From assembly GCA_949316235.1 (NCBI GenBank), contig OX438749.1, positions 10,806,914 through 10,870,913 on the forward strand: a stretch of DNA of 64,000 nucleotides, read 5' to 3'. The notes under the pieces are model-generated. The model was not told where the DNA came from, did not search any database, and worked only from the letters and a program-made list of their open reading frames with translations. This stretch comes from Oegoconia quadripuncta. Lineage: Eukaryota; Arthropoda; Insecta; Lepidoptera; Autostichidae. Of the stretch, positions 32,418 to 43,649 are shown in pieces; the stretch's first letter is position 1, and every line of letters starts with the position of its first letter. Position numbers and translations under genes: made by a program.

Positions 32418-32861
32418 ATAAAATGATTGAGTCAAATTTCAAGAAAGTTATTTATTGCCGACGACGTTCGAAAAGTAGCGATATTATCATTCCAAAGATA
32501 GCATTGATTATTCGTAAATAAGTACCCACTTCATAAAATAGGTACTAACATAGTTTTCCTTATTATAAGTGCACGTGTAGATGAAATGATAAAACTTGTA
32601 TTTCAATACGTCCTCTGTAAGCTAGACAGAAGGCAAATTAAAAACAAAAATAAATAATTTATAATTTGAAAATGGAACAGTTTATGACAGCGTTTGTTTG
32701 AATGCATACTTTTTAAGATATTTTAAAAAGAAGTGATATTTTTAAATGTTGTTCTTAAATTTGAAAATGGAACAGTATGTGCGAGCGTTTGTTTTTCGGA
32801 TATTGATCTGTTTAGTCTCAATTCACTTACACAAGTGTTATTGTGTTAATTTATTGCGAAC

Positions 32862-33923
32862 ATGGCATATCAAGTAAGTTTTGATCTAATGGAAGCATAT
32901 TTTTTGAACGATAAAGATATCTCTAGAAGTTTGCGGTGGTATGGCGTAAAATATCCTGATAGACAAATACCGTCTCGTAAAGTTTTGAAAAGGCTTGTGA
33001 ACAATTTGAAAACTCTGGGACGTTTCGATAAACGCCCAAGAGAACCACAGCAAGAAAACCATACGATCAACGACGAAGAACTTGGTATTTTAATTTACTT
33101 TTCGGCTTTTCCGAAAGCATCGGTGAGAGAAGGAGAACATGAAATTGGAGTTTCAAAAAGTAAAATACACCGTGTATTAAAAAAACACGGTTTTAAGAGT
33201 TATGTTGAAGGACGATTGGTTCAAAAATTACTTCCGGGCGATACAGAAAGGAGAAAAAATTTCTGTCTTGATATCCAGGCACGATTGCTCGAAGATCCAA
33301 ATTTTTTGGATAATATTATTTGGACAGACGAATCTAACTTTAGCAATAACGGTATGTATAACCGCAACAATAATCGTATTTGGTCTAAAGAAAATCCCCT
33401 ACGAGTGACTGAAACTAATAACCAAGTGCGTTTTTCACTCAACTGTTGGTGCGGACTTTTAAAAAACCGGGTTTTCTTAATCCATTTTTACCAAGGAACC
33501 TTGAACACAGAAAAGTATTTAGGAATACTTCAAATTTTAAGGGATAAGATAAGAAACCATTCCGCGGCGGAGCAAGAAAACTTAATTTTCCAACAAGATG
33601 GAGCTCCGGCTCATAATAGTCGGAGAGCAGCAGATTTTCTAAATGAATGTTTTCCTACATGGATTGGTACAAATGGACCGATTAGATGGCCGGCCAGATC
33701 CCCGGACCTCACACCATTAGATTTCTTCTTTTGGGGATACGTGAAAGATATGCTATACAAAAAGCGATACGAGAACGTAGGCGAGTTGCAAACAGAATTG
33801 TGCCATATCACATCGAGTGTTCACCATAAAATGATTAGAAAATCAACAGGCAGCGGGCTCATTAAAAGATTGGCGATTTGCGTAAGACAAGAGGGATCAC
33901 ATTTTGAGCATTTAATTAATTAA
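32862..33923 (+). CDS. Tc1/mariner (IS630) superfamily transposase, intact
   Basis: A 353-residue DDD transposase expected to cut and paste its own element at TA sites. The N-terminal 110 residues form helix-turn-helix DNA-binding regions (DUF4817-like: LRWYGVKYPDRQIPSRK, later SKSKIHRVLKKHGF). The RNase-H-like DDE_3 core has D156 in IIWTDESNF, D246 in IFQQDGAPAHNS and D287 in RSPDLTPLDFFFWGY. Forty residues separate the last two aspartates, so it is DD40D by my count, close to the DD41D group rather than classic DD34D mariner. The ORF has no internal stop and all three aspartates are present. It lies inside 270-bp inverted repeats, 444 bases from the left repeat, and its leader holds two imperfect copies of a roughly 35-base motif (about 32667 and 32763). 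Confidence 0.92.
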   Translation: MAYQVSFDLMEAYFLNDKDISRSLRWYGVKYPDRQIPSRKVLKRLVNNLKTLGRFDKRPREPQQENHTINDEELGILIYFSAFPKASVREGEHEIGVSKSKIHRVLKKHGFKSYVEGRLVQKLLPGDTERRKNFCLDIQARLLEDPNFLDNIIWTDESNFSNNGMYNRNNNRIWSKENPLRVTETNNQVRFSLNCWCGLLKNRVFLIHFYQGTLNTEKYLGILQILRDKIRNHSAAEQENLIFQQDGAPAHNSRRAADFLNECFPTWIGTNGPIRWPARSPDLTPLDFFFWGYVKDMLYKKRYENVGELQTELCHITSSVHHKMIRKSTGSGLIKRLAICVRQEGSHFEHLIN

Positions 33924-34001
33924 TTTACAAAAAAATACCTACTTAATTGACTACGGCAGTTTCATGTATGTTTTTTATTTGATTAAAATGATTAATTTCA
34001 C

Positions 34002-34271
34002 GTTGTTCCTTTCTTTTAAAATACTATGTTACTTAGGCAGAGTTATTATTTTTTAGCTATTCTTTCGATTGGCATCATAAAAGTAGGGTGTTTTTTTTTT
34101 CACATTTCAGTCGGTTCGATTCCCAGCCGAAGCAAATAATTTTTAGAAAATCTATGAATGCAGAATTACTAACTTTTAAAAATAACATAAAGTCTTCTTT
34201 GAGCAAAATTCACTATCTACGATATTTAAGGTACTTCCCCTTCATGTCCCATAACTTTGGGACGCCCTGTA
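34002..34271. repeat. right 270-bp terminal inverted repeat of element 2
   Basis: Pairs with 32148-32417. GGTTCGATTCC, a perfect RNA polymerase III B-box match, lies at 34113-34123 on the plus strand. Confidence 0.9.
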
Positions 34272-34273
34272 TA

Positions 34274-34370
34274 CCTACAAAATCAACATGGCGTCCGCAA
34301 AATACAAAATATGCTGTCGGGTTTTTGGTTTTTAAATACTTAAATGGTTTTTGATTACACTATTTTGGTT
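34274..34370 (+). repeat. CCCGACTGCCC repeat, right part
   Basis: ATGGCGTCCGCAAAATACAA and TATGCTGTCGGGTTTTTGG match the unsplit relative at 36850-36920. Confidence 0.65.
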
Positions 34371-35502
34371 TTCTAACAGAAAATTTAGGTAGTCGTACTT
34401 ACTATAAAGACTAAAATAAAGATAGTAATTATTTTTTCATTAGACGGGACAGTATTTCCTATTATTACGTATTAATTTCGTTCGAAATACTCATTCATTA
34501 GTTCCGCTACTTGGTTCTCCGCTAATCCTGTCGTAAAAACTAAATAGGCCCCGTCCCACTTTTATCTTGTTTCCTTTTATCTCCCTTTTGTGGCACATTT
34601 CTATTATGAAAGAAACCCTGTTTGGCGAACGTATTACCTCGGTCCCATCTCGTGGCCACAAAAGGTTATCCTGTGTCCGTCAATTCAGCAGTATCACTTT
34701 GTAAGAACGTTTTGAGAGCTCTTAGTTTTGTATAGATATAATGTTTACACCGTTTTTAAAAGTGGATACAAGTAGTATTTGATTTAGAATTAGAACGTGT
34801 TTTAGGCTTATAGAATACCTTGAGATGTGATTTATAAAACTTTAATTGTAGATGTAAAATCACAATTGGAACTATTTCTCCTGCGAATTCATTTTTGAAC
34901 CACTGAAAAGCGGGGTTGCCTATGTCATCAAAAAGTCAAATCTTATCTCTTACACGCATGTTATGTAGTGAGAGTTCCCCTAGTGACGGACACTTAAGGT
35001 TTTCTGAAGATAAATAAAAAGTTATATAGAATTATGTAGCTTCAATAATTGTTTAAGCAAGTTAACATGTTGGAAACATAAATGTACAAAACTCAAGTTC
35101 CTCACAAATCTAATTTTTTACTTTTAACTAAAGGTTGGTATATAATTTCTAAGTAAAATAAAGCTAAAGGCGCCTACTACCGGACGCACTAAATAGAATA
35201 GAATCTGGAACATGTTCCTAAATTAAATTAATAATAAAATAAAAAGAATTAATAAGGGGCATCAAAATAACACGATCACTGCAGACCGGTGTTAGGGGAA
35301 ATCTTTCTGTCCGCATCAGGAGACAGGCAGTTTCGTATTTTTTTTTATTTTTTAGAATAAAGTCACATTGAAGAAATTATAATTGACCCGCCAAAATTTG
35401 GCAAAACAACCGTCTTCAGAGCTTAGCAACAATAATTAAGTCGTTAAAGTAACAAGTGATTATTTTTTTCAATCTCCGGGATGTAAATCTTAACCTATTA
35501 TT

Positions 35503-35600
35503 ATTAGGTGCCCATACAATCCCACTGCTGGGCAAAGGCCCTCCTCTCTCTCCACGCCTCTCTGTCAGGGGCCTCCTCCGACCAGTCGGTTACAATCTTA
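35503..35600 (-). repeat. RTE-like 3' end fragment (minus)
   Basis: CCCACTGCTGGGCAAAGGCC and GGGGCCTCCTCCGACCAGT; on the minus strand this resembles an RTE C-terminus ending AFAQQWD. Confidence 0.5.
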
Positions 35601-36719
35601 ACCTAATCAAACAAAAAGCAATAATCAAAATCAGTTAACAATTGACGAAAATATGGGAACATACAAAAAAACATGCATCCAGGAACCTCTTCCTTTTTTG
35701 GAGTCGGTTAAAAAACAATGTTTAATGTGCATGCTCTACGCAAAAAGTGTGAAATAATTAAAACTAATAAATACCCTACCACAATTTCAATCCATATTTT
35801 GAGCTTAAAAACTTCGAATTTTATGATATGCCGTGTTTTATGTTCATAGCGATCGCTTTCAGTTTGTACCTGCGCTGGATTAGCGAACTTTAATTTCCTG
35901 GAAATGTATCACTACAATCCCTGCACCTCTTTCACTCCAAACTTACGTCGAGCGTAATGTAATGTGTTGAGATAGTAACCATTATCTCAAGTGTCCCGCG
36001 CTAAAGGAACTCCCCTACAGGACCTTGACTAAAACCGGTAAGTAAGTTTTAAACTTATATCGAAAAATTCCATATAAGATCCTAACTAATGTCAACCGAA
36101 CTCACAAATTATTACATCCTTTTTGCTTTGTGAAACTTACGATTATTCGTATTCGATGACGAATGTGGTTCACCCGCGTCGCAAATGCGAAAGCAGTGAT
36201 TTTCGAAAAATATCGATTTTTATAATTGTCAGCGAAATCTGTAATTTTCGCCTCTTTAGTAAGCAACGTACTAAGTAGCAGTTCAGTATTGGTGCCATTT
36301 CTCGTATTACAATGTGAATTGTTAAATAAATCCGGTCGGAATATAATTTAGGTCACTGTACGAACCGCGAGAGATTACAGTGTTGAATAATTTAAAGATT
36401 GCGTAAACTCCTTCAACAGGCAAATAAATTATTAACAAACAAAAGTTGATTAGTGAAACACCCACATTATTTCGTACTGCATAGATTTTCTCACTTTGAG
36501 TAAAGCCTTTCGGTTGGAGCCCCCATTATAGGCTTAATTTATTTAGCCACGTTATTCTCTTAAAACTTAATTTATTAAGCACTATCAAACTATAGTTAGG
36601 ATATTGTACTTCATTTTTAATTGTTTTTACTTACCGATTTGCGACCGATGCAATATTTTGAAAACCCAACGTTGATAACAAAGTAAGAGGCAGGTAGGCA
36701 TTACTACAGTTTCTCTGCG

Positions 36720-36940
36720 TCTATTCGTTACCCGACTGTCCCAGGAAGAAGCGCAATATAATATATATGTAGATTTCTATTATATGTATAACATATCAGA
36801 GAAACGGAAATCGATTTTGAAGAGCAAAGTTTATGGTAAAATATGCAATATGACGCCCGCTATATACAAAATACGCTGTCGGGTATGGTTTATAAATACT
36901 TAAACGGTTATTAACTTCCATTATACCTATATCGAAAAGA
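36720..36940 (+). repeat. CCCGACTGTCCC repeat, unsplit copy
   Basis: Holds both the CCCGACTG start and the ATACGCTGTCGGGTATGG part that flank element 2 elsewhere. Confidence 0.65.
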
Positions 36941-37083
36941 AGGATTTTTTTTTCGAAAACGACAGAAATTGCGACGTCGTCGTTGCCAGCCCGTTGGGTC
37001 GGTGCTCTCTTAATTTTTCGATGGGGCCTACTTTACTCGAAAAAAAATATCAGTTGACCCATAATATATTTTGGTTCAGTATG

Positions 37084-37205
37084 TATTTAGAGGTTGAACG
37101 TCGTGTCGTATCAGGAGGTCAAGAGGAACGCGGAGAGCAGAGAGATATGGAAAAATCTCCACCGACAAGAGCATGGCTCTTAAATCAGATGATGATGATG
37201 TATTC
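37084..37205 (+). repeat. LINE-like 3' end fragment
   Basis: Reads EVKRNAESREIWKNLHRQEH in one frame, followed by a stop and (GATGAT)n. Resembles LINE C-termini of the RTE-like group. Confidence 0.45.
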
Positions 37206-37682
37206 AGACTACCTACTTTGCTGTAGCTGATTAAAACCGCGTCCATACTTTTAGGAAAAGTGAAAACCGTGACCTAAGTAACTAAGCTAAGTGCCTAATA
37301 AAAACACTATTATAAAAAAATTACTGTTAATTTCCCAAAAAATAAATTCTAAATAATCGTAGTCCCTAAATCGCGGGTACCTACTAATTTGAAATGAAAA
37401 ATCCGCGACAGGGTTGTGCTAACATAACGGACATTTATCTTACATACAGGGGATAACCTGGTTAACACTACGTATATTGGAACAGTCTTTTGTGTACGAC
37501 TATAGGGTCGCATTATTGTGGCTGCTTCATTCTCTCTATGAATTTTATATTACGCTTCATTGTTACAAACGTAAATAATGAACAATATCTCCTCTCTGTG
37601 GAGACAAAGGGGAATCTTTCATTATGATTATATCCAACAATAAGCAATATGGATAAAGTTTTTTATTGTGGCTCAATAAATA

Positions 37683-37996
37683 AACCGCCCCCGTGGCTCA
37701 ATGTAAACAACATTGGGTTTACGATTCGTACGTCGCGGGTTCGATCCCAGCGGGGTACATGTTTAAGTGGTCTGTTGGGCATTTTAATTGTCCGCCTGGC
37801 TAGCTACCACCATCTCATCTAAATCTACCGCCAAGCAGCAATGTTAATAGCATTATTGTGTTCCGGTTGTCAGAGATAAGATAGCCAGTCCCCCAAATGT
37901 GTTGGGGTTTCCGGGTCAGTACACTTCCACCTTCGACCTCATCTTCACTTAACATCAAGTGTGATTGAGGTTAAGTACCAAACCGTTGTGCATTTT
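37683..37996 (+). mobile_element. SINE family C, nearly full length
   Basis: Complete tRNA-like head (CCCGTGGCTCAATGTAAACA, B box GGTTCGATCCC) and full body through TGAGGTTAAGTACCAAACCG. The best reference copy in the window. Confidence 0.87.
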
Positions 37997-38029
37997 TATT
38001 GTGGACCTTTGTAAGTTTAGATGCTCTAT

Positions 38030-38215
38030 AATAGATAGATTTGTAAGGGTCCATATCCAGGGGGTGTTTTGATTCGTCTCTTCCCGTGGGTTGACTAACG
38101 GAGTTTCCACCAAAAACATCTACAGACTTGCACGTTTTAACAGCGATAGGCTCAACCCCTATCACTTGTGCATTTCTGTATATTTCGTAAAGCGAACCGT
38201 GGATGTTGTTTCAAG
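38030..38215 (+). repeat. interspersed repeat with TTGCACGTTTTAACAGCGAT
   Basis: Shares motifs with 47300-47460 (TTGCACGTTTCAACGGCGAC) and, inverted, with 60290-60490 (CGCATCGCTGTTAAAACATC). Unnamed lepidopteran family. Confidence 0.5.
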
Positions 38216-39641
38216 TTTCCCAAGATCAGCTGTGGGTGCTCCATGTGTGTAACAGTGGTCACAAAATTCCATGTACCTACATTCGACTCAATTTAACTGT
38301 TGGTACTTTGTATGGCTATGAAAATTAATTTATTTTGTTATTGTTGTTTGTTAAAAAAGCATTAAATTTTTAATATTCGAAACACCCGAACACTAATGTT
38401 TGGGATATCTCTAACCTCCCCATTTATATATGCATGCATGCTACCATTAATCATGTAAACTTGCCCTGTATGGTTAATCATGGAGCCACCCGTACGTGCA
38501 CGAAATAATTCTACTACATAGTATTATTTTATTTAATTTTATTTATTTTAGTTATTTAATTTAATTTAGTGATGTAATTATGTGTAATAGGTTACAAACG
38601 CGGCCGTCAGAATACACAACGCTTTATTCGATTATGGTTTTAAAAATAAACTATCTATGCCAAAACGTTCCCTTCACTTTTACGTTAAAAAAACTCATTC
38701 GGTATATACATGCGAGTCAATTTTCTGGGACGCATCGATAATGATAATAAATTGGCATAGTTTCGAATCCCAAATTAGGGACACACTCGTGTTCTATACG
38801 ATTGCCGATAAAATAAATCGATAGGCAAATTTTGTAATTTGGCACAGAGTTAGGATAGGTCGCTCGACTGATGAGTTCGCAAAAGCTCTTACCTACATAG
38901 CGGACCTTTTAGGCCGTCCTACATAAATCTATGATGGCCCATAATCGTTTAGTGAAAGGTCCAGTAATCAGAAAGTCGTTTTCGGATCGTATTTTGTGGG
39001 TACGTCTAAAAACTCATTGCAATTTGCCACTAGATAGATTCCATAGGATAAGTATTGCTTTTATAGGCTCACAAACCAACAGAGTTTTATCTTCCTTTTC
39101 GTCAGTAGGTACTATAGAAGGGTAGAGTGACGATTCCTCCATTCCCACATTATTTTCAACGCTGTCGCTAATAGCGTAAAAGTATTACAAGAATTAGTGG
39201 TGCTTCTCCAAAGATTACTTCGATTTTGTTTTTAAAAAAAGGACCTCTGACTGTAGGCAGTGTTAGGATTATTATAGAACCTATACCGTATAGAAAATAC
39301 GAATTATTGCTCCTTAGATCGGTGTTGTTCGGATTGGTTCCTATTAGAGTTTGACAGCTACCAATCGCCGATCGCTTTCTATATAGTCGCACTTACATAA
39401 GCCTGAGTAGGTATTATTTATCTCGCTATGTGGTTCACCGAGGTAAAAGAAAATCGTCAATTAATCCGTCTCATCATGTGGATATTATAATGGGCTACTA
39501 AAAAAAATTTGCAATGATTGAATGATGAATTACCTACGTATGCAATGAGGAAATAAGGTAAAGGAGGATGTGCCTATCCGCATTCCCCTTATACATTGGT
39601 AACGATAGAGTAGAAGTTACCCCTTCATGCGATTATTGTTT
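38216..39641. other. no gene seen
   Basis: AT-rich. Contains ACCATTAATCATGTAAACTT (about 38442), which recurs near 57065, and short meaningless ORFs. Confidence 0.55.
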
Positions 39642-39900
39642 GACGACCTGTTTGGTGTAGGTAGTGGTTAGAAACTCTGCTACTACACCAAATGGTCGCG
39701 GGTTCGAATCCCGCTAGGGGCATATGTTTGTATGATGAATACAGACATGTGCTCCCGAGTTATGGATGTTTTTCATTTATACATGTATTTATTTACAAAA
39801 AAAAATGTATTTGTGTAGTTTATCAACCATCTAGTATCCATAACACAAGCCTAGATGCTTACTGTGGACCTAGATGGCGCTGTGTGTTTAAAAAAAAAAA
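39642..39900 (+). mobile_element. SINE family B, copy 4
   Basis: Near full length, with B box GGTTCGAATCCC and a body ending GATGGCGCTGTGTG and poly-A. Confidence 0.87.
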
Positions 39901-40491
39901 CATTGTTTCAAAAACAATAATCCAATATCGGTTATTACGCTATGGGTTCCATGACCTATGGATCTGTTGTGGAAGAAACAAATCTGGAAAAAAACGTGAA
40001 ACTATGTCTATGTAGGTACTAAAGTACTCGTCAACAATGTTAGCAATATGTACGTAATGTTTTGTCCACTTATAGATAGAAACTTTACTCGTAATGCAAC
40101 ACAATATCCTCTTAATGGACTTCATGTAGATTTACAGTGCAGAAACAAAGGATATTTTCAGCACGTTCGCTAGTTCCTAACTTTTACTACTAGACACAGA
40201 ACACTATATCCTAACAAATGTTGTGGCTGCACTTAGCTACCGCGATGTTGATACTGTCTATTTTGTGCTTTTCGATAGCATGTGTTAAGCGAAGTTTGCG
40301 CGCTTTTGTTCAAACCTACTATCAAACTATTTCCCCGTATATACCTATAACTTTACTATTTAAGTAGTCTGATAAACTCATTCTTTAGTAGTGTGTATGC
40401 TAGAATACACAAAGTGGATATCAACTATTTTCAAAATATCATAAAACTGCTGAAATAGTGCTAAATAGTGTAAGGAAAAAAATTGTGCCAC

Positions 40492-40833
40492 TGTTTAAGA
40501 GGGTTTATCTCATAAGGCATTTCATACAAACTTTCAAGTCCAAATTTTCGGAATAAATAGACCGATTCTAATGAAACTTTACACGTATAAGCAGGATACA
40601 TAGATCTAAAAAGTTAGTAGAAAACATTTTCAAAATATTGAATTTAAAAGACTATATTGCATTATTTCTGTTATCATATAATCGCTCTAATTTACTTTAA
40701 TTACTCTTTTTTTAAAAAAGTTCTCTACTAACTTTTTAGATCTATGTACATACGTACTTTATGGATATAAATATAAAATTTGGACTTGAAAGTTTGTATG
40801 GAATACCGTGCGGGATAAACACTCTTAAGTGAG
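40492..40833. mobile_element. palindromic MITE, about 340 bp
   Basis: Two nested inverted pairs: CATACAAACTTTCAAGTCC near both ends, and ATCTAAAAAGTTAGTAGA inside (about 40611-40630 and 40723-40745). No ORF. Confidence 0.75.
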
Positions 40834-41021
40834 CATACTGGCATCGTGTGTTGCCTGAAAATCTGTCTTTAAATAGTGCCAACGAAATATACAAATTCCA
40901 TAAATAGTTATTCAAAACAACGGAGTTACTCGTATTTATGTCTTTGTGACGGACTTTTTTTGTTCTCCGCGTGTTTTATTTTGATGAGACATGGTTTCAT
41001 ATTTCGCAAAATATAGGAATA

Positions 41022-42066
41022 TACAGGGCGTCCCACGGCTATGCCACATGGAGGGAAAGTACCTTGAATTTTGTAGATGGAACATTTTACTGAAAGAAGA
41101 CATTATTTTAATTTAAAAAACAATTTAAACTGCATTCATAGATTTTTAAAAAAGTACATGGTTGAACCGGGAATCGAACCCTTTATTTATAAAAAAAAAA
41201 TTACCATGTAACTTTATCATACCGATCGAAAGGCTTCATCATAAGGATAATTTTTTGCTAAATAACATAGTGTCAGAAATAAAAGGAAGACTATGAATTT
41301 TAACATTTTTAATACAAAATTAATCAAATTTATCAAATGCTCAAAATGAGTCCCATCCTGTTCAATACAAAGTCGCACTCTTTTGATTATTTCGCTCCCT
41401 GTCGATTTTTTGATCATGTTGTGGTGGATATTTAGAATAATACGTCGAAGTTCAGTTTGTAGCTCGTGGACACTTTGACACTGGTTCTTGTAAAGTAAAT
41501 TTTTTACATAACCCCATAAAAAAAATCTAACGGGGTTAGATCTGGGGATCTCGGCGGCCATTTTTTCGTCCATTTGTCCCGATCCAGGAAAGAAAATGTT
41601 CATTGAGATAGTCCCACTTACTAATTACGTATCTCTTTATCATTTTATCATGAACTTAAATTATAATAGGGAAATGATGCATACTTCTCGAGTGGGTAAT
41701 TAGTATTAGTAATGATAATGTCAGTTGTATGTCCTTACTGCAATGTCAGCTTTTCATTTTTCTGAACAAAATTGAACATCTAATGTTAAAATTCATGGTC
41801 TTCCTTTTATTTCTGACAATATGTTATTAAGCAAAAAATAATCCTTATGATGAAGCCTTTCGATCGGTATGATAAAGTTACATGGTATTTTTTTTTTATA
41901 AATAAATGGTTCGATTCCCGGTTCAACCATGTACTTATTTAAAAATCTATGAATGCAGTTTAAATTGTTTTTTAAATTAAAATAATGTCTTCTTTCAGTA
42001 AAATGTTCCATCTACAAAATTCAAGGTACTTTCCCTCCATGTGGCATAGCCGTGGGACGCCCTGTA
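41022..42066 (-). mobile_element. degraded Tc1/mariner-type relative (element 3), 1045 bp
   Basis: Termini TACAGGGCGTCCC with TA on both sides (41020-41021, 42067-42068). Inverted repeats of about 285 bp at 41022-41306 and 41782-42066 share the layout and some motifs of elements 1 and 2, but much of their sequence differs. A minus-strand remnant of the transposase C-terminus lies inside. Confidence 0.88.
41310..41565 (-). pseudogene. transposase C-terminal remnant in element 3
   Basis: On the minus strand it reads WGYVKNLLYKNQ, VHELQTELRRII, MIKKSTGSEIIKRVRLCIEQ and DGTHFEHLI, aligned to residues about 291-352 of the element 2 transposase. The upstream motif containing the third catalytic aspartate is still recognisable, but a one-base loss in a T run shifts the frame there. 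The first two catalytic aspartates are deleted. Confidence 0.85.
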
Positions 42067-42091
42067 TAGGTAGTATAATTTCGCATACGTG

Positions 42092-42202
42092 GTCACCAGA
42101 AGTCGCTGGATGCTGGCAGCTTCCAACCGATCACTCTGGAAAGGCTTGGAGAGGCCTACTTGCAGCAGTGGACATAATGTGGCTGTTATGATAATGATAG
42201 TG
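42092..42202 (+). mobile_element. RTE-type LINE 3' end (plus)
   Basis: Encodes SRWMLAASNRSLWKG followed by a frameshifted CTTGCAGCAGTGGACATAAT end and an ATGATAATGATA tail. Starts just right of element 3. Confidence 0.72.
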
Positions 42203-43649
42203 TACTTAATTAACGAGTTGGAATCGGTAACTTGCATACGAGCAACAAATTCTTCAAACCCTATTCAAATTTAATAATTCTCAAAATCTGCAAAATAAAC
42301 TGAACTTGAATTGGATTATATAAAAAAGTGTGTCCCTACTTAATTGAAGTGACTGCATTTTAAAATAATTATCGACATATTTTAATGAAAATTAAACACG
42401 TCGTCGTGGTGGAGATATTTTAGATTCGAATGCGTAACTAAAGATATTTTATATAATTTTATTTAAAATATCTTTATTTACGTATCACAAAAATCTCCCC
42501 ACCCTTTTTATTTGACAAACAAAGCTTTCCTCTTCAAATACGAATTTACACACCCAGTGGTCAATGTTCCGTAATCCTGAATATTCAGATTCTTACCAAA
42601 ATATTGATACCTACGAACACAATTTCCACAACAGAAACTGTACGCCTGGACCATGAATTGGATAATTATCTCTCTAACTCTAAATCATGACCGTGGAAAT
42701 CGTAATCGGAAACAAAGTTCGCGTATAGTACAAAATTATGTGACACCCCCGGGCGTAGTTCACGGTTGTCCGTTACAGGGCTACAGCTAAATGGTTCACA
42801 AACTCGCTAATATGTTACGTAACTGTCGCCACTCGACTATTGTTGGCAGCACTTTATTACGTGCCTTTCCATGTTCAACTCGATTTAGAAATGTTTTGCA
42901 TTAAATTGTCGAGCTCGCTCGTCAACTGCCATTAATTTAATACGAATACAATAGACGGATAATAAACGAAATTTGCTTTCTGCGGTATCGATTATGCAAT
43001 TGAATGTAACAACGTAATTAGGTAGTGTAGGGTAACTCCCGGATAAGTGTCACACATTTTGTATTCGCTATCTTTCTCAAAACCCATTGACAATAGCGAA
43101 GTATCATTTTCAGGCAAAGGTAGATTAGTCTTTCAGCTACAAAAGCGTTATAGTAAATTTTTCAAGAACATATGAATTTTTGTCTTAAGAAAATTCTTAC
43201 AGACCTCCAAAAATTGGGGGATATGTGCCCAGTAGAGGATAGATGACCTTCGAGTAAATATGGCTCGGAGGACATATGCCTTACATTGAAATACGTGTAA
43301 ATTTAAGGTATCTAACAATGGAATAACATGTTTGCATATTATCATTAGATATGTATCCTGCCCAAATTTGAGTATTGTAACTATAACACTTTACCCCTGA
43401 CAAGTGCGGAAGTTGATGCCCCATCCCCTGATAAGGCATTTATCCTCCACGCTATTTTTGAGTACGGCATTTATCCGTAAAAGATTAGTAGATACCTATA
43501 TTTTACTAAAACCGAAAAATAGAGGAAGGTAAGTATACTATAAATAATAAATACATGTGAAACAAAAATAGGCGTGACATTATTAGCTGTTTTAAAGTAG
43601 CATTCTTCTTAATAGTTCTCTAACAGCGGTAAAGAATGTATCTGTTTGC
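42203..43649. other. no gene seen; leads into the CpG-dense block
   Basis: AT-rich sequence without recognisable coding or repeat structure. Confidence 0.5.

Larger units (their letters stand above)
32148..34271 (+). mobile_element. autonomous Tc1/mariner-type transposon (element 2), 2124 bp
   Basis: It begins TACAGGGCGTCCC and ends with its reverse complement. Flanking TA at 32146-32147 and 34272-34273 is the target duplication. Inverted repeats run 32148-32417 and 34002-34271 (270 bp each) and are nearly identical. An intact transposase lies between them. The element splits an older interspersed repeat, whose pieces lie at about 31978-32145 and 34274-34370. Confidence 0.93.
34372..37682. 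other. no gene seen
   Basis: AT-rich sequence with only repeat fragments (RTE-like scrap, CCCGACTG repeat, LINE-like scrap). No exon-like open frame with conserved sequence. Confidence 0.6.

Noticed and set aside
32870..33811. Minus-strand and alternative-frame ORFs inside the transposase
   Set aside because: Shadows of the 353-codon transposase, which has the catalytic motifs.
30921..34354. Four near-identical ORFs of 63-88 codons starting MFFFSH in the 30.9-34.3 kb cluster
   Set aside because: They are read out of the 270-bp terminal inverted repeats of elements 1 and 2 and repeat because the arms repeat; no sign of a real protein.
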